A stretch of DNA of 64,000 bases from UBA7803 sp041395905 (GCA_041395905.1 JAWKZP010000011.1:62001-126000); one strand, 5' to 3'; positions 24,370 through 33,969 are shown, counted from the stretch's first letter. Translations and numbers: made by a program. Notes: generated by a model not told the origin, from the letters alone.

Positions 24370-27300
24370 ATGTTCAAACGTCTGCTCATCGCTAATCGCG
24401 GCGAGATTGCCATCCGTATTGCCCGCGCCGCCGCCGAACTCGACATCGAGACCGTTGCCGTGTACTCACGCGACGACGCGGCTTCGCTGCACACGCGCCG
24501 TGCCGATCGGGCCGTTGCGCTGCCCGGCGCGGGCGCAGCCGCCTATCTGGACATGCAGGCGATGCTCAGCGCGGCGACCGGCGCGGGCTGCGACGCCGTG
24601 CATCCGGGCTACGGCTTTCTCGCTGAGAACGCGGAGTTTGCGCGCCTGTGCAACCACGCCGGCGTGACCTTCGTCGGACCGCGACCGGAGCTGCTCGATG
24701 CCTTCGGCGACAAGACCCGGGCCCGGACGCTGGCCGCCGATTGCGGTCTGGCGCTGCTACCGGGCACCAGCGCGGCCACCAGCCTGGCCGAAGCGCACGC
24801 ATTTCTCGCGGCGCTGCCGGAGGGCGCGGCGATGCTGATCAAGGCCCTGGCCGGCGGCGGCGGCCGCGGCATGCGCATCGTGCGCGCCGCCGCCGAGCTG
24901 CCGGAAGCCTGGGAGCGCTGCCGATCCGAAGCCGCCAAGGCGTTCGGCTGCGGCGACCTGTATGTGGAGCAGTTGCTCGAGCGCACGCGGCACCTGGAGG
25001 TGCAGATTCTCGGCGACCGCAGCGGCGCCGTCAGCCATCTGTGGGAGCGCGAATGCACGCTGCAGCGCCGCCACCAGAAGCTGGTGGAGCTGGCGCCGTC
25101 ACCGCTGCTGCCCGCGGCTGCCCGCACGGCCCTGCTGCAATCAGCATTGACGCTGGCGCGTCACGTCGGCTACGACAATCTGGGCACCATGGAATTCCTG
25201 ATCGACGCCACCGACCTGGCGCGGCCACCCCTGTTCATCGAAGCCAACGCGCGGCTGCAGGTCGAGCATACGGTCACCGAAGAGGTCACGGGCGTGGATC
25301 TGGTACGCACCCAGCTGCAGCTGGCCGCCGGTGCCAGCCTCGAATCCCTGGGCCTCGGTCAGGCACAGCTGCCGGCACCCCGGGGATGCGCGCTGCAGGC
25401 CCGGGTGAACATGGAAACCATGGCAGCGGACGGAACCACGCGGCCGGCCGGCGGCACCCTGGAGCGTTTCGAAGTACCCACCGGGCGCGGCGTGCGGGTG
25501 GAAACCTTCGGCTACAGCGGCTACACCACCAGCCCGGCGTTCGACTCGCTGCTCGCCAAGGTGATCGTGCACGACACCGGAGCCGGTCTCGCACCCGTGC
25601 TGCGCAAAGCCGATCGGGCCCTCGCCGAGTTCCGCATCGACGGCGTTACCACCAACCTGTCGCTGCTGCGCGCCCTGCTCGAGCATCCGCTGACCAGCGG
25701 CGACGGTTTGTACACCCGATTCATCGAAGACCACATGTCCGAGCTCGCCGCCGCCGCGCAGCAGCTGGAAACGGCGTCTGCTGCGGCTGCCGGCGCGGCC
25801 GCAGATGCCGCGTCCCGTCGCGCAGGCATGAAGATCGATGCGCGTGACCCTCTGGCGGTGCTGAACCTCGCCCAGACCACCGCTGCACCGGCGATCGCGC
25901 CCGCCGGCGCAGAGCCGGGCACCCACCCGATCTCGGCGCCCATGCAGGGCACCGTGATCGAGATCAGCACGGCGCCCGGCGATCGGGTCCGCACAGGCCA
26001 GACCCTGGCCATCATGGACGCCATGAAAATGGAGCACGTGATCGAAGCGCCCATGTCCGGGCGCGTGCGTGCCATTCAGGTCGGCGCGGGGGACACCGTC
26101 TTCGAAGGCCACGTGCTGCTGGTTCTGGACGAACTCGCAGCCGACGACAGCGCCGCCGGCGCGGTGGCCGAGTACGATCTGGAGCAGGTGCGCGCGGACC
26201 TGGCCGAAACCAGGCAGCGACACGGTTACGGGCTCGACGAGAACCGCCCGGACGCCGTAGCCCGCCGCCACGGTCGCGGCTCCCGAACGGCACGGGAAAA
26301 CATCGCCGATCTCGTCGACCCGGACAGCTTCGTCGAGTACGGCCCGCTCATGGTGGCGGCCCAGCGCCGGCGCCGCACCATCGAGGACCTGATGCAGAAC
26401 ACCTCCGGAGACGGCATGGTGGCCGGCCTCGGGCGGGTCAACGCCGCCGCATTCGGACCCGAGCGCTCGCGCATCGTCGCCATGTCATACGACTACATGG
26501 TGCTCGCCGGTACCCAGGGGCACATGAACCACCTGAAAAAGGACCGCCTGTTCGAGCTGAGCGAGCGCCTGCAGCTGCCCCTGGTACTGTTCGCCGAAGG
26601 CGGCGGCGGGCGTCCCGGTGACACCGACGGCACCGGCGTTGCGGGCCTCGACTGCTACGCGTTCAACTACTTCGCGCGCCTTTCGGGGCTGGTTCCACTG
26701 GTGGGCATCAACAACGGCTACTGCTTCGCCGGCAACGCCGCGCTGCTCGGCTGCTGCGATGTGATCATCGCAACCCAGAGCTCGAACATCGGCATGGGCG
26801 GGCCCGCCATGGTGGAAGGCGGCGGCCTCGGCGTGTTCCGACCCGACGAGATCGGCCCCATGAGCGTGCAGGTGAGCAACGGCGTAGTGGACGTCGCCGT
26901 GGCCGACGAAGCCGAGGCGGTGCGCGTGGCCAGGCAGTATCTCGGCTACTTTCAGGGCGACCTGAGCGATTGGCGCTGCGCCGATCAGCGCATCCTGCGC
27001 CACCTGATCCCCGAGAACCGGCTGCGCGTCTACGACGTGCGCAGCGTCATCGAGCACCTCGCCGACAGCGGTTCCGTGCTGGAGCTGCGCGCGCAGTACG
27101 GCGTCGGCATCCGTACCGCACTCGCGCGCATCGAGGGCCGTGCGGTGGGCATCGTCGCCAACAACCCCATGCACCTCGGCGGCGCCATCGACAGCGAGGG
27201 TGCCGACAAGGCCTCCCGGTTCATGCAGCTGTGCGACGCGTTCGACATTCCGCTGGTGTTTCTCTGCGACACGCCGGGCTTCATGGTGGGCCCGGAAGCC

Positions 27301-27741
27301 GAGAAGAGTGCTCAGGTACGCCGCTTCGCGCGCATGTTCGTCACGGGCGCGAACGTCGACGTCCCGTTCGTTACCATCATCCTGCGCAAGGGCTACGGCC
27401 TGGGCGCCCAGGCCATGGCCGGCGGTGGTTTCAAGATTCCGCTGTTCACGGTGTCCTGGCCCACCGGTGAGTTCGGCGGCATGGGCCTGGAAGGCGCGGT
27501 CAAGCTGGGCTACCGCAAGGAGCTGGCCGCCATCGAGGACCCGGACGAGCGCCGCACCACCTACGAGCAGATGGTTGCGCGCATGTACGAACGCGGCAAG
27601 GCCGTAAACGTTGCCTCGACGTTCGAGATCGACGACGTGATCGATCCCGCGGACTCGCGTCGCTGGATCATGGCCGCGCTCGAGAGCGCGCCGCGGCGCC
27701 CGCGCCAGGGCAAGAAGCGACCGCACGTGGATACCTGGTGA
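24370..27741 (+). CDS. Single-chain biotin-dependent acyl-CoA carboxylase
   Basis: A 1123-residue protein carrying all three parts of a biotin carboxylase system in one chain. Biotin carboxylase is at about 1-450 (MFKRLLIANRGEIAIRI, GGGGRGMRIV, EANARLQVEHTVTEE). The biotinyl domain is at about 518-590, with biotin on Lys553 in MDAMKMEHV. The carboxyltransferase region is at about 620-1110 (GGGGRP, GFMVGPEAE, GLGAQAMAGGGF). It carboxylates an acyl-CoA with bicarbonate and ATP. The BC-BCCP-CT order matches the single-chain long-chain acyl-CoA carboxylases (LCC) rather than the split AccA/PccA systems. The ATG at 24370 has GGAGGG four bases before it. The acyl substrate is unknown. Confidence 0.92.
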   Translation: MFKRLLIANRGEIAIRIARAAAELDIETVAVYSRDDAASLHTRRADRAVALPGAGAAAYLDMQAMLSAATGAGCDAVHPGYGFLAENAEFARLCNHAGVTFVGPRPELLDAFGDKTRARTLAADCGLALLPGTSAATSLAEAHAFLAALPEGAAMLIKALAGGGGRGMRIVRAAAELPEAWERCRSEAAKAFGCGDLYVEQLLERTRHLEVQILGDRSGAVSHLWERECTLQRRHQKLVELAPSPLLPAAARTALLQSALTLARHVGYDNLGTMEFLIDATDLARPPLFIEANARLQVEHTVTEEVTGVDLVRTQLQLAAGASLESLGLGQAQLPAPRGCALQARVNMETMAADGTTRPAGGTLERFEVPTGRGVRVETFGYSGYTTSPAFDSLLAKVIVHDTGAGLAPVLRKADRALAEFRIDGVTTNLSLLRALLEHPLTSGDGLYTRFIEDHMSELAAAAQQLETASAAAAGAAADAASRRAGMKIDARDPLAVLNLAQTTAAPAIAPAGAEPGTHPISAPMQGTVIEISTAPGDRVRTGQTLAIMDAMKMEHVIEAPMSGRVRAIQVGAGDTVFEGHVLLVLDELAADDSAAGAVAEYDLEQVRADLAETRQRHGYGLDENRPDAVARRHGRGSRTARENIADLVDPDSFVEYGPLMVAAQRRRRTIEDLMQNTSGDGMVAGLGRVNAAAFGPERSRIVAMSYDYMVLAGTQGHMNHLKKDRLFELSERLQLPLVLFAEGGGGRPGDTDGTGVAGLDCYAFNYFARLSGLVPLVGINNGYCFAGNAALLGCCDVIIATQSSNIGMGGPAMVEGGGLGVFRPDEIGPMSVQVSNGVVDVAVADEAEAVRVARQYLGYFQGDLSDWRCADQRILRHLIPENRLRVYDVRSVIEHLADSGSVLELRAQYGVGIRTALARIEGRAVGIVANNPMHLGGAIDSEGADKASRFMQLCDAFDIPLVFLCDTPGFMVGPEAEKSAQVRRFARMFVTGANVDVPFVTIILRKGYGLGAQAMAGGGFKIPLFTVSWPTGEFGGMGLEGAVKLGYRKELAAIEDPDERRTTYEQMVARMYERGKAVNVASTFEIDDVIDPADSRRWIMAALESAPRRPRQGKKRPHVDTW

Positions 27742-27781
27742 AACCGCGCATGAACGGCAGTCGCGTCGTGGCGCCGGGAGC

Positions 27782-28543
27782 TTAGCCAGCCGCCGGCGCC
27801 AGCACCCGCGGCGCATCCAGCAGCCGCTCGATCAGCGCCAGCATGCGCCGCTCGCGGCGCTCCGCGCCCTGGGCGAGCGACGCGCAGAGGTTCACGGCCG
27901 CGGGAGCTGCCGTGCTGCGCCGACGGAACAGATCCAGCGCCGCGCCGCCACCGCTCAGCACGTCCGCCGCCACGAGCGGCGGCAGCATGGCTGCCTGTTC
28001 CAGCACCGGGCAGCCCACCAGATTGTGCAACGCCGTCAACAGCTTGGGACCTACCAGCTGAGGGGCCAGGGGACCCTCGTGGCGCTCGACGATGCGCAGC
28101 GCCGCGTGCAGGTAGAACTCCAGAAACGGGTTGCCGGTGCCGAACTGCAGGTAGGCGTTGTGCACCTTGACGTACGCGCGCAGGGCGCCGCGGTGCGCCT
28201 GCACCCACACTTCCCGGCCGAGCGCGTAATCTGCGCCGGCCAGGCGCAACCCGTCCGGGTCCAGCACGAGCGTGTCTGCATCCAGCCACACCACGCAGTC
28301 GTGGCCCGAGCGCAGCGCCGAGCGCAACAGCAGCAGCCTTGCGATGTCCGTAGCCACCACCGGTTGCGTACGGGTCTTTGCCGCGATCTCCGCAGGCAGC
28401 GCTTCCAGCAGCTCGTCGCCTACGAACCGATAGTCGAAGCCGCGGCGCTGCGCCCAGTCCCGAACCGATGCGACGCACGGCTCGAGCCATGGCAGCGGCA
28501 ATGGCAGGCGGTGCGACTGCAGGATCATCACCATGCCCGGCAT
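27782..28543 (-). CDS. GT-A-fold glycosyltransferase-like protein
   Basis: A protein of about 253 residues. The segment TDIARLLLLRSALRSG followed by CVVWLDADTLVLDP contains the DxD nucleotide-sugar/metal motif of GT-A glycosyltransferases that use a sugar-binding DxD region. The C-terminal half is helical with no further motif, and there is no signal peptide or membrane segment. I used the ATG at 28543 with AGGT upstream; ATG 28534 is possible and the frame extends to 28579. It stands alone, convergent with the carboxylase and divergent from the MFS gene. Acceptor and donor cannot be inferred. Confidence 0.65.
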   Translation of the reverse strand: MPGMVMILQSHRLPLPLPWLEPCVASVRDWAQRRGFDYRFVGDELLEALPAEIAAKTRTQPVVATDIARLLLLRSALRSGHDCVVWLDADTLVLDPDGLRLAGADYALGREVWVQAHRGALRAYVKVHNAYLQFGTGNPFLEFYLHAALRIVERHEGPLAPQLVGPKLLTALHNLVGCPVLEQAAMLPPLVAADVLSGGGAALDLFRRRSTAAPAAVNLCASLAQGAERRERRMLALIERLLDAPRVLAPAAG

Positions 28544-28602
28544 TGTACCTGCAGACGACGGCGGGTCCTTCCGGTACATTGCCGCTCGGGGAGAGGAGCA
28601 GC

Positions 28603-29955
28603 ATGGCTGAGATCAGCACCGCAGCGGGCGTCGCCGCATCCGCAATGAAGACCGCACGAACGCCGCTGCGTTCCTGGTACGCGCTGGGGCTGCTGTTCCT
28701 GGTCTACGTGTTCAACTTCATCGACCGCTCGATTCTCGGCATCCTCAATCAGGCGATCAAAGACGATCTCGGGCTGTCCGACACTCAGATGGGGTTCCTC
28801 GGCGGCGTCGCGTTCGCTATCTTCTACACCTTCCTCGGCATCCCGGTGGCGCGCCTGGCCGACCGCACCGTGCGCCGCAACGTGCTCGCCTCGTGCCTGG
28901 CGATCTGGAGTCTGATGACTGCCCTGTGCGGTCTTGCCGGCAGCTTCCTGCACCTGCTGCTGGCGCGCATCGGGGTGGCTGTGGGCGAGGCCGGCGGCAG
29001 CCCGCCTTCGCATTCGATGATCTCGGATCTGTTTCCACCGTCTACGCGCGCCACCGCGCTGGCGGTCTACGCGTTGGGTATCCCGGTGGGCAGCATGATC
29101 GGCAGCCTCGCCGGCGGCTGGCTGAACGAGGCCTTCGACTGGCGCACGGCCTTCATGATCGTCGGCTTACCGGGGCTGCTGCTGGCGCTGATCGTGCGTT
29201 TCACCCTGCGGGAGCCCGAGCGCGGGGCCTCCGAAAACCTGATTCGCAGTGACGAGCCGGCGCCACCGGTCAGCACCGTGTTCCGTCATCTGTGGAACCT
29301 GAAGAGCTTCCGCTACCTGTCGCTGGCAGGCGCCATGCACGCTTTCGTCGGCTACGGAGTCGGCTACTGGGTGCCCGCATTCTTCATCCGCAGCCACGGC
29401 ATGGGTACCGCGGATCTCGGCACCTGGCTGTTCTACCTCGGCTTCGCCGGCATGGCCGGTACCTTTCTCGGGGGCTGGATGGGGGATCGCCTGGCGCGGC
29501 GCGATCTGCGCTGGTACGTGTGGCTGCCCGGCATCGCGACCATCGCCTCGATACCGTTTTCGCTCGCCGTCTATCTGGTGCCCGATCACACCACGGCGCT
29601 GCTCATCGCGATCGTGCCGAACATTCTGGGTTCCTACTATCTCGGCCCGACCTTCGCCCTGACTCAGGGCCTGGTGAGCCTGCGCATGCGCGCGCTGGCG
29701 TCGAGCATCCTGTTGTTCATCCTCAATCTGATCGGCATGGGTCTCGGCCCGCAGTTCACCGGCATTCTCAGCGACGCGCTGAACGCGTTCACGGACCTGG
29801 GCAGCGAATCGCTGCGCTGGGCCCTGCTGACGGTACTGATGGCCAACGTCGTCGGCACGATCTACTACCTGCTGGCAGCCCGGCACCTGCGCCAGGACAT
29901 GGCAAACAATGGTACCGGCAGCGGATCGACGACTGCCGGGGATACGCGTCACTGA
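28603..29955 (+). CDS. MFS transporter, spinster-like
   Basis: A 450-residue major facilitator with 12 predicted membrane spans. The first helix ends in FNFIDRSILGIL and the loop between helices 2 and 3 reads GIPVARLADRTVRRNV, a variant of the MFS signature A motif found in the spinster/Hexuronate-like branch common in lipid- and aromatic-degrading proteobacteria. The substrate is unknown. The ATG at 28603 has GAGAGGAG upstream; the longer frame is shadow sequence. A glutathione transferase follows after 16 bases, suggesting uptake or export linked to conjugation. Confidence 0.85.
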   Translation: MAEISTAAGVAASAMKTARTPLRSWYALGLLFLVYVFNFIDRSILGILNQAIKDDLGLSDTQMGFLGGVAFAIFYTFLGIPVARLADRTVRRNVLASCLAIWSLMTALCGLAGSFLHLLLARIGVAVGEAGGSPPSHSMISDLFPPSTRATALAVYALGIPVGSMIGSLAGGWLNEAFDWRTAFMIVGLPGLLLALIVRFTLREPERGASENLIRSDEPAPPVSTVFRHLWNLKSFRYLSLAGAMHAFVGYGVGYWVPAFFIRSHGMGTADLGTWLFYLGFAGMAGTFLGGWMGDRLARRDLRWYVWLPGIATIASIPFSLAVYLVPDHTTALLIAIVPNILGSYYLGPTFALTQGLVSLRMRALASSILLFILNLIGMGLGPQFTGILSDALNAFTDLGSESLRWALLTVLMANVVGTIYYLLAARHLRQDMANNGTGSGSTTAGDTRH

Positions 29956-29971
29956 TCGAAGGAACCGGACC

Positions 29972-30757
29972 ATGAAGCTCTATCACGCCGCCGTCTCCAC
30001 CTGCTCGCAGAAGGTCCGCCTGGTGCTGGCCGAGAAGGGCCTGGAATACGAGAGCGCGCTGCTGGATCTGCAGCGCGGCGACCAGTTCGACGCCGCGTAC
30101 CTTGCGCTGAACCCGAACGCCGTCGTCCCCACCCTGGAAAACCGCGGACGGGCGCTGATCGAATCCACCCTGATCAACGAGTACCTGGACGACGCCTATC
30201 CGGAGCCGGCACTGAAACCCCTGGACGCGGCCGAACGGCATCGCATGCGCCTGTGGACACGGCGTATCGACGACGCCCTGCACCCCGCGTGCGGGGTGGT
30301 CACCTACGCCATCGGCGTGCGTCCGGCTCTGCTCAAGCGGCCGCGGGAAGAAGTAGCCGCGCTGCTGGCGCAGATTCCCGACCCGCAGCGGCGCGCGAAT
30401 CGCCAGGCGGTCATCGACGAAGGCGTGCACGCTGCGGTGTTCGCCGCAGCCTGCGGGGCCCACGCCGCTCTGTTCGACGACGTCGACGGGCACCTCACGC
30501 GCCACGCATGGCTGGCAGGCAGCGACTACAGCCTGGCCGACGCCGCACTCACACCCTACGTCGTGCGGGTGGACCATCTGGGAATGGGGGCGCTGCTCGA
30601 GCAACGGCCACAGCTCGCCGCCTGGTATCAACGCGTGCAGCAGCGCGCCAGCTTCGACCCGGCAGTCTCCGCCTGGCTGGCCCAGCCGCTGATCGACGGC
30701 TTCCGCGCGTCCGGCGCCGCCGTGGCGGCGGAACTCGACGAGCTGTTGCGCCGCTGA
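29972..30757 (+). CDS. Glutathione S-transferase family protein
   Basis: A 261-residue soluble GST. The thioredoxin-like N-domain runs to about residue 80 (KLYHAAVSTCSQKVRLVLAEKG, then NAVVPTLEN with the cis-Pro, then IESTLINEYLDD for glutathione binding). An all-helical C-domain contains WLAGSDYSLADAALTPYV. The catalytic residue is likely in the STCSQ loop (Ser9 or Cys11). It is longer than the usual 200-220 residues because of an insertion in the helical domain. It is probably co-transcribed with the upstream MFS gene. Confidence 0.87.
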   Translation: MKLYHAAVSTCSQKVRLVLAEKGLEYESALLDLQRGDQFDAAYLALNPNAVVPTLENRGRALIESTLINEYLDDAYPEPALKPLDAAERHRMRLWTRRIDDALHPACGVVTYAIGVRPALLKRPREEVAALLAQIPDPQRRANRQAVIDEGVHAAVFAAACGAHAALFDDVDGHLTRHAWLAGSDYSLADAALTPYVVRVDHLGMGALLEQRPQLAAWYQRVQQRASFDPAVSAWLAQPLIDGFRASGAAVAAELDELLRR

Positions 30758-30760
30758 GGC

Positions 30761-31414
30761 CTACGCCGCTTCGTCAGCTGGCGGGTGCCGCCCCAGCAGC
30801 TGAGCCAGCGCCACAGGCCGCCCATCCGGGTCTTCCCGGAGTCCTTCCCGCAGGTGCACCACCTCGAGTCGGCCCTGTGGGGCGGCCAGCGTGGCGGCCA
30901 GCGCGCCGGGCCGCACGCGAAAGCGCGGCCCGCGCGGGCCGATCACGTCCGCGTCGCTCAGCAGATGCTCCTCGCACAGCAGGTAGCCGCCCGGCGCCAG
31001 GCGGTCACACAGCGCACCCAGCAGCGGCAGATTCAGGTAGCGAATCATGACGATGAGGTGGTACGGGCCAAGCGGCTCGCCGCCCGGGCCTGGCCAGAGC
31101 GCCGGCACGCCGTCGTCCAGATCCTGCTGCAGCCAGCGCACCGGCAGGTCGCCCGCAAGCTTTGCGGCCCGAGCCAGCGCTTCGCCGGAAACGTCCAGCG
31201 CGTCCACTACGAAACCCTGCGCTGCCAGATAGCGCGCGTTGCGGCCGGCGCCGCAGGCGACATCCAGAGCCCGCAGCGGGCCGGATCCGGTCAGTCCACG
31301 GTCGCGCCGCACCTCCGGCAGCCACTCCACCAGCACGGCACTCGGGTGATCGCGTTCCGCGTAGGCCCCTTCGCGGTAGCGAGCATTCCACTTCTCGGCG
31401 TCGGCGCGACTCAT
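30761..31414 (-). CDS. Class I SAM-dependent methyltransferase, TehB-like
   Basis: A 217-residue Rossmann methyltransferase. The SAM motif is ALDVACGAGRNARYLAAQGF and the acidic ribose-binding residue follows in DALDVSGEAL. The N-terminal AEKWNARYREGAY segment is typical of the TehB/thiopurine-methyltransferase-like group, whose members methylate tellurite, selenium or thiol compounds. The ATG at 31414 overlaps the stop of the molybdopterin oxidoreductase gene (ATGA), so it is the last gene of that unit. The actual substrate is unknown. Confidence 0.85.
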   Translation of the reverse strand: MSRADAEKWNARYREGAYAERDHPSAVLVEWLPEVRRDRGLTGSGPLRALDVACGAGRNARYLAAQGFVVDALDVSGEALARAAKLAGDLPVRWLQQDLDDGVPALWPGPGGEPLGPYHLIVMIRYLNLPLLGALCDRLAPGGYLLCEEHLLSDADVIGPRGPRFRVRPGALAATLAAPQGRLEVVHLREGLREDPDGRPVALAQLLGRHPPADEAA

Positions 31415-33510
31415 CGCGCCGCGGCACGCCGCAGGGCGTCGGCATCGAGGGGCATGTCGCGCACGCGCAGACCCGTCGCTGCGGCGATGGCGTTGGCAAC
31501 GGCGGCAGCCGCGGGGCCCTGTGTCGCCTCCCCTGCTCCGAGGCTGCGAGACTCCGGACGATCTATCAGACGCGTAGCGACCTCGGGCACCTCGTCGAAG
31601 CGCAGCACCGGGTAGGTATCCCAGTCGCGGCTCTCCACCGCGTCGGGCGAGAAGCGCACGGCTTCCTTCAGGGTCCAGCTGAGCGACTGCACGGCACCCC
31701 CTTCGAGCTGATTGATCAAGCCGTCCGGATCCACGACCCGACCGGCATCCGCGGCAATCCAGAGATCCGAGACTCGCACCGTAGCGCTGTGCTCATCCAC
31801 CGCGACCTGCGCGACCACCGCGGCGTACGCCTGCTGATTCTTGTAGCGCGCGAGGCCGACGCCGCGGTTGCCGGCCAGGCCGCCGGCGAGCGCCACCGCG
31901 GCCTCGAGAACCGCCAGCGCGCGCGGGTCGCTGAGGTGCCGCCGGCGGAAGCTGACCGGATCGACGCCCGCAAGCTGCGCCAGCTCGTCCATGAAGCACT
32001 CGATGGCGAACACGTTCATGTGCGCGCCGAGGCTACGCAGCGAAGAGGTGCGCAGCGGCCCGGGCGCCACGAAGCGTTTGACCACCCGGGGCGCGGGCAG
32101 CCGGTACAGCGGCCAGGCGTTGCGGTGGATGCCCACCTCGCGGCCGAGCCGAGGTTTCGCGACGTTTGCCGCGATGGGCGTCTCCAGAAGCCAGGCCGCC
32201 AGCAGGTTGCTGCCCGCCTCACCCGGCAGCGGCCGGCCCAGGTGGGTGTAGCTCCAGACTTCGTGGGACCAGTCGGCTATCCGGCCCCCGGCATCGAGCC
32301 GCGCTGCCATGTCCACGCGCATGGCGGGGCCGTAGGGCTCCCATTGATGCTCCTGCTCCCGCGTCCATTTCACGAGCACTGGCCGGCCCGGCCGCGCACG
32401 GGCGCAAAGCGCGGCGTCCAGTGCCACGTCGTCGGCGCCGTTGTGACCGTAAGCGCCCGCGCCCGGCGCGTGAACGACCTCGACGTCCCGGTGCTCCACC
32501 CCGAGCACCTGAGCCAGCGTGCGCTTGAGCAGCTCCGGGCCCTGGCTGTGCGTCCACACCCGAAGGGCACCTTCATCCCAGCGGGCCATGGCCGCCGAGG
32601 GCGCGAGCGACGCGTGCATGATGTGCGGCCGCGAATAGCTGGCCGTGAGCGTGGGCGCAAACCCCAACGGAGCAACCGGACCCTCGACCGGCGTGCCGTC
32701 CACCACGGCAAACGCTTCGCTGTGTGCGCCCAGAGGCTCACCTGCCAACTGCGCCTGCTGCTGCCAGCGGCAGCGCGCCTGCAGGCGCAGCGCGAATCGA
32801 TTCACCGCGTACTCGTCCTCGCCGGTAACGGCGACGAAGCTGCCGTCGACGTGTACCGCCAGGTCCGACTCCGGTGGCTGCCCGGCCGCCTCGATGGACA
32901 CAAGCCGATGATGGTAGCTGGGCGGGCGGATCACCCGCGCGTGCAGCAGCTCCGGCGGCCGCAGATCCTGCAGGAACACGCCGGCCCCGCGGATCTTCGC
33001 CGGCAGATCGATGCGCTGCTGACGCGGCGGCGGCACCGCCGGCGGACGCTCTTCGATTCGGGTCTCGATCCGGTAGCTAAACGGCCGCCCGCCCCGCAGT
33101 ACCCAGATCGACACCGCGTCGTTGCCGCCGGGTACCGAGATCCAGCCGTCGGCGATCTCCAGACGGCCGGCCGGCTCGCCGAGATGGTCGGCAGCGGCGG
33201 CGAGCAGCAGCCGTCGCGCGTGGGCGCAGGCCTGGCGCAGCGCGCTGCCGCTGTCCTCGATGGACATGGATCCGGCCGTGATGAACTCGTTGGGGGTACG
33301 CCCCGTGTGCGCGGTCTCCACCCGGACGGCACTCACCGGCACGTCGAGCTCGTGCGCGGCAATCAGCGCCAGCGCGGTGGTGAGACCCTGACCGATTTCC
33401 ACCTTGCCGGTGCGTACCGTGAGCGTTTCGTCGGCATTGACCTGCAGCCACAGATCCAGCTCGGCATGTCGAGCGAGCGCGGCGGGCAGCTCGTCCGAGC
33501 CCGCGGCCAA
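31411..33510 (-). CDS. Xanthine-dehydrogenase-family molybdopterin subunit (IorB-like)
   Basis: A 699-residue large subunit of the xanthine oxidase family that binds molybdenum cytosine-dinucleotide. Key segments are VRTGKVEIGQGLTTALALIAAHEL, the TAGSMSIEDSG segment, and GEATQGPAAAAVANAIAAATG near the C-terminus. These are typical of isoquinoline-1-oxidoreductase beta-type subunits, which hydroxylate N-heterocycles or aldehydes. The best start is TTG at 33510, after the small-subunit TGA and one intervening codon in the same frame; SD-like GGAG lies ten bases upstream. No FAD subunit is encoded nearby, so electrons probably go from the [2Fe-2S] subunit to a cytochrome. Confidence 0.88.
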   Translation of the reverse strand: MAAGSDELPAALARHAELDLWLQVNADETLTVRTGKVEIGQGLTTALALIAAHELDVPVSAVRVETAHTGRTPNEFITAGSMSIEDSGSALRQACAHARRLLLAAAADHLGEPAGRLEIADGWISVPGGNDAVSIWVLRGGRPFSYRIETRIEERPPAVPPPRQQRIDLPAKIRGAGVFLQDLRPPELLHARVIRPPSYHHRLVSIEAAGQPPESDLAVHVDGSFVAVTGEDEYAVNRFALRLQARCRWQQQAQLAGEPLGAHSEAFAVVDGTPVEGPVAPLGFAPTLTASYSRPHIMHASLAPSAAMARWDEGALRVWTHSQGPELLKRTLAQVLGVEHRDVEVVHAPGAGAYGHNGADDVALDAALCARARPGRPVLVKWTREQEHQWEPYGPAMRVDMAARLDAGGRIADWSHEVWSYTHLGRPLPGEAGSNLLAAWLLETPIAANVAKPRLGREVGIHRNAWPLYRLPAPRVVKRFVAPGPLRTSSLRSLGAHMNVFAIECFMDELAQLAGVDPVSFRRRHLSDPRALAVLEAAVALAGGLAGNRGVGLARYKNQQAYAAVVAQVAVDEHSATVRVSDLWIAADAGRVVDPDGLINQLEGGAVQSLSWTLKEAVRFSPDAVESRDWDTYPVLRFDEVPEVATRLIDRPESRSLGAGEATQGPAAAAVANAIAAATGLRVRDMPLDADALRRAAAR

Positions 33511-33513
33511 CGC

Positions 33514-33969
33514 TCAGCCGCTCCGGCTCAGCGCATCGAGTGCACGCAGCACCCGCGGCTGGGCGCCGCAGCGGCACAGCTGCGGCGCCAGGGCCGCACG
33601 GATCTCGTCGCGCGAGGGGTGGGGGTTGCCTTCGAACAGAGCGCTCGCGCGTACCAGAATGCCCGAAAGGCAATACCCGCATTGCGCTGCATTGTGATCG
33701 AGCAGCGCCTGCTGCACCGGGTGCAGGCGTTCTGCATCGGCGAGCCCTTCCACCGTCGTGACCGCGCGTCCCGCGCAGTCGCCCACTGGCAGTGTACAGG
33801 CGTACCGGCACTCGCCATCCAGCAGCACCAGGCAGGCGCCACACTGCTCGAGACCGCAGGCCAGTCGGGTACCCGGCAGCGCCAGGTCGTTGCGCAGAAC
33901 GTAGGCGAGCGGCACCTCGTCGGCGCGGTCGACTTCACGGCGCTCGCCGTTCACGATGAATGCAACCAT
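33514..33969 (-). CDS. [2Fe-2S] small subunit of the xanthine-dehydrogenase family (IorA-like)
   Basis: A 151-residue electron-transfer subunit with two [2Fe-2S] domains. The plant-type ferredoxin cysteines are in ACGLEQCGACLVLLDGECR (about 39-57), and the helical-domain cysteines are in CGYCLSG and LCRCG. The lengths and motifs match IorA/CoxS/CutS-type proteins. I set the start at ATG 33969, just before the beta strand VAFIVNGE; the frame extends upstream without family sequence. It ends in the same frame as the large subunit that follows, with only a stop and one codon between. Confidence 0.9.
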   Translation of the reverse strand: MVAFIVNGERREVDRADEVPLAYVLRNDLALPGTRLACGLEQCGACLVLLDGECRYACTLPVGDCAGRAVTTVEGLADAERLHPVQQALLDHNAAQCGYCLSGILVRASALFEGNPHPSRDEIRAALAPQLCRCGAQPRVLRALDALSRSG

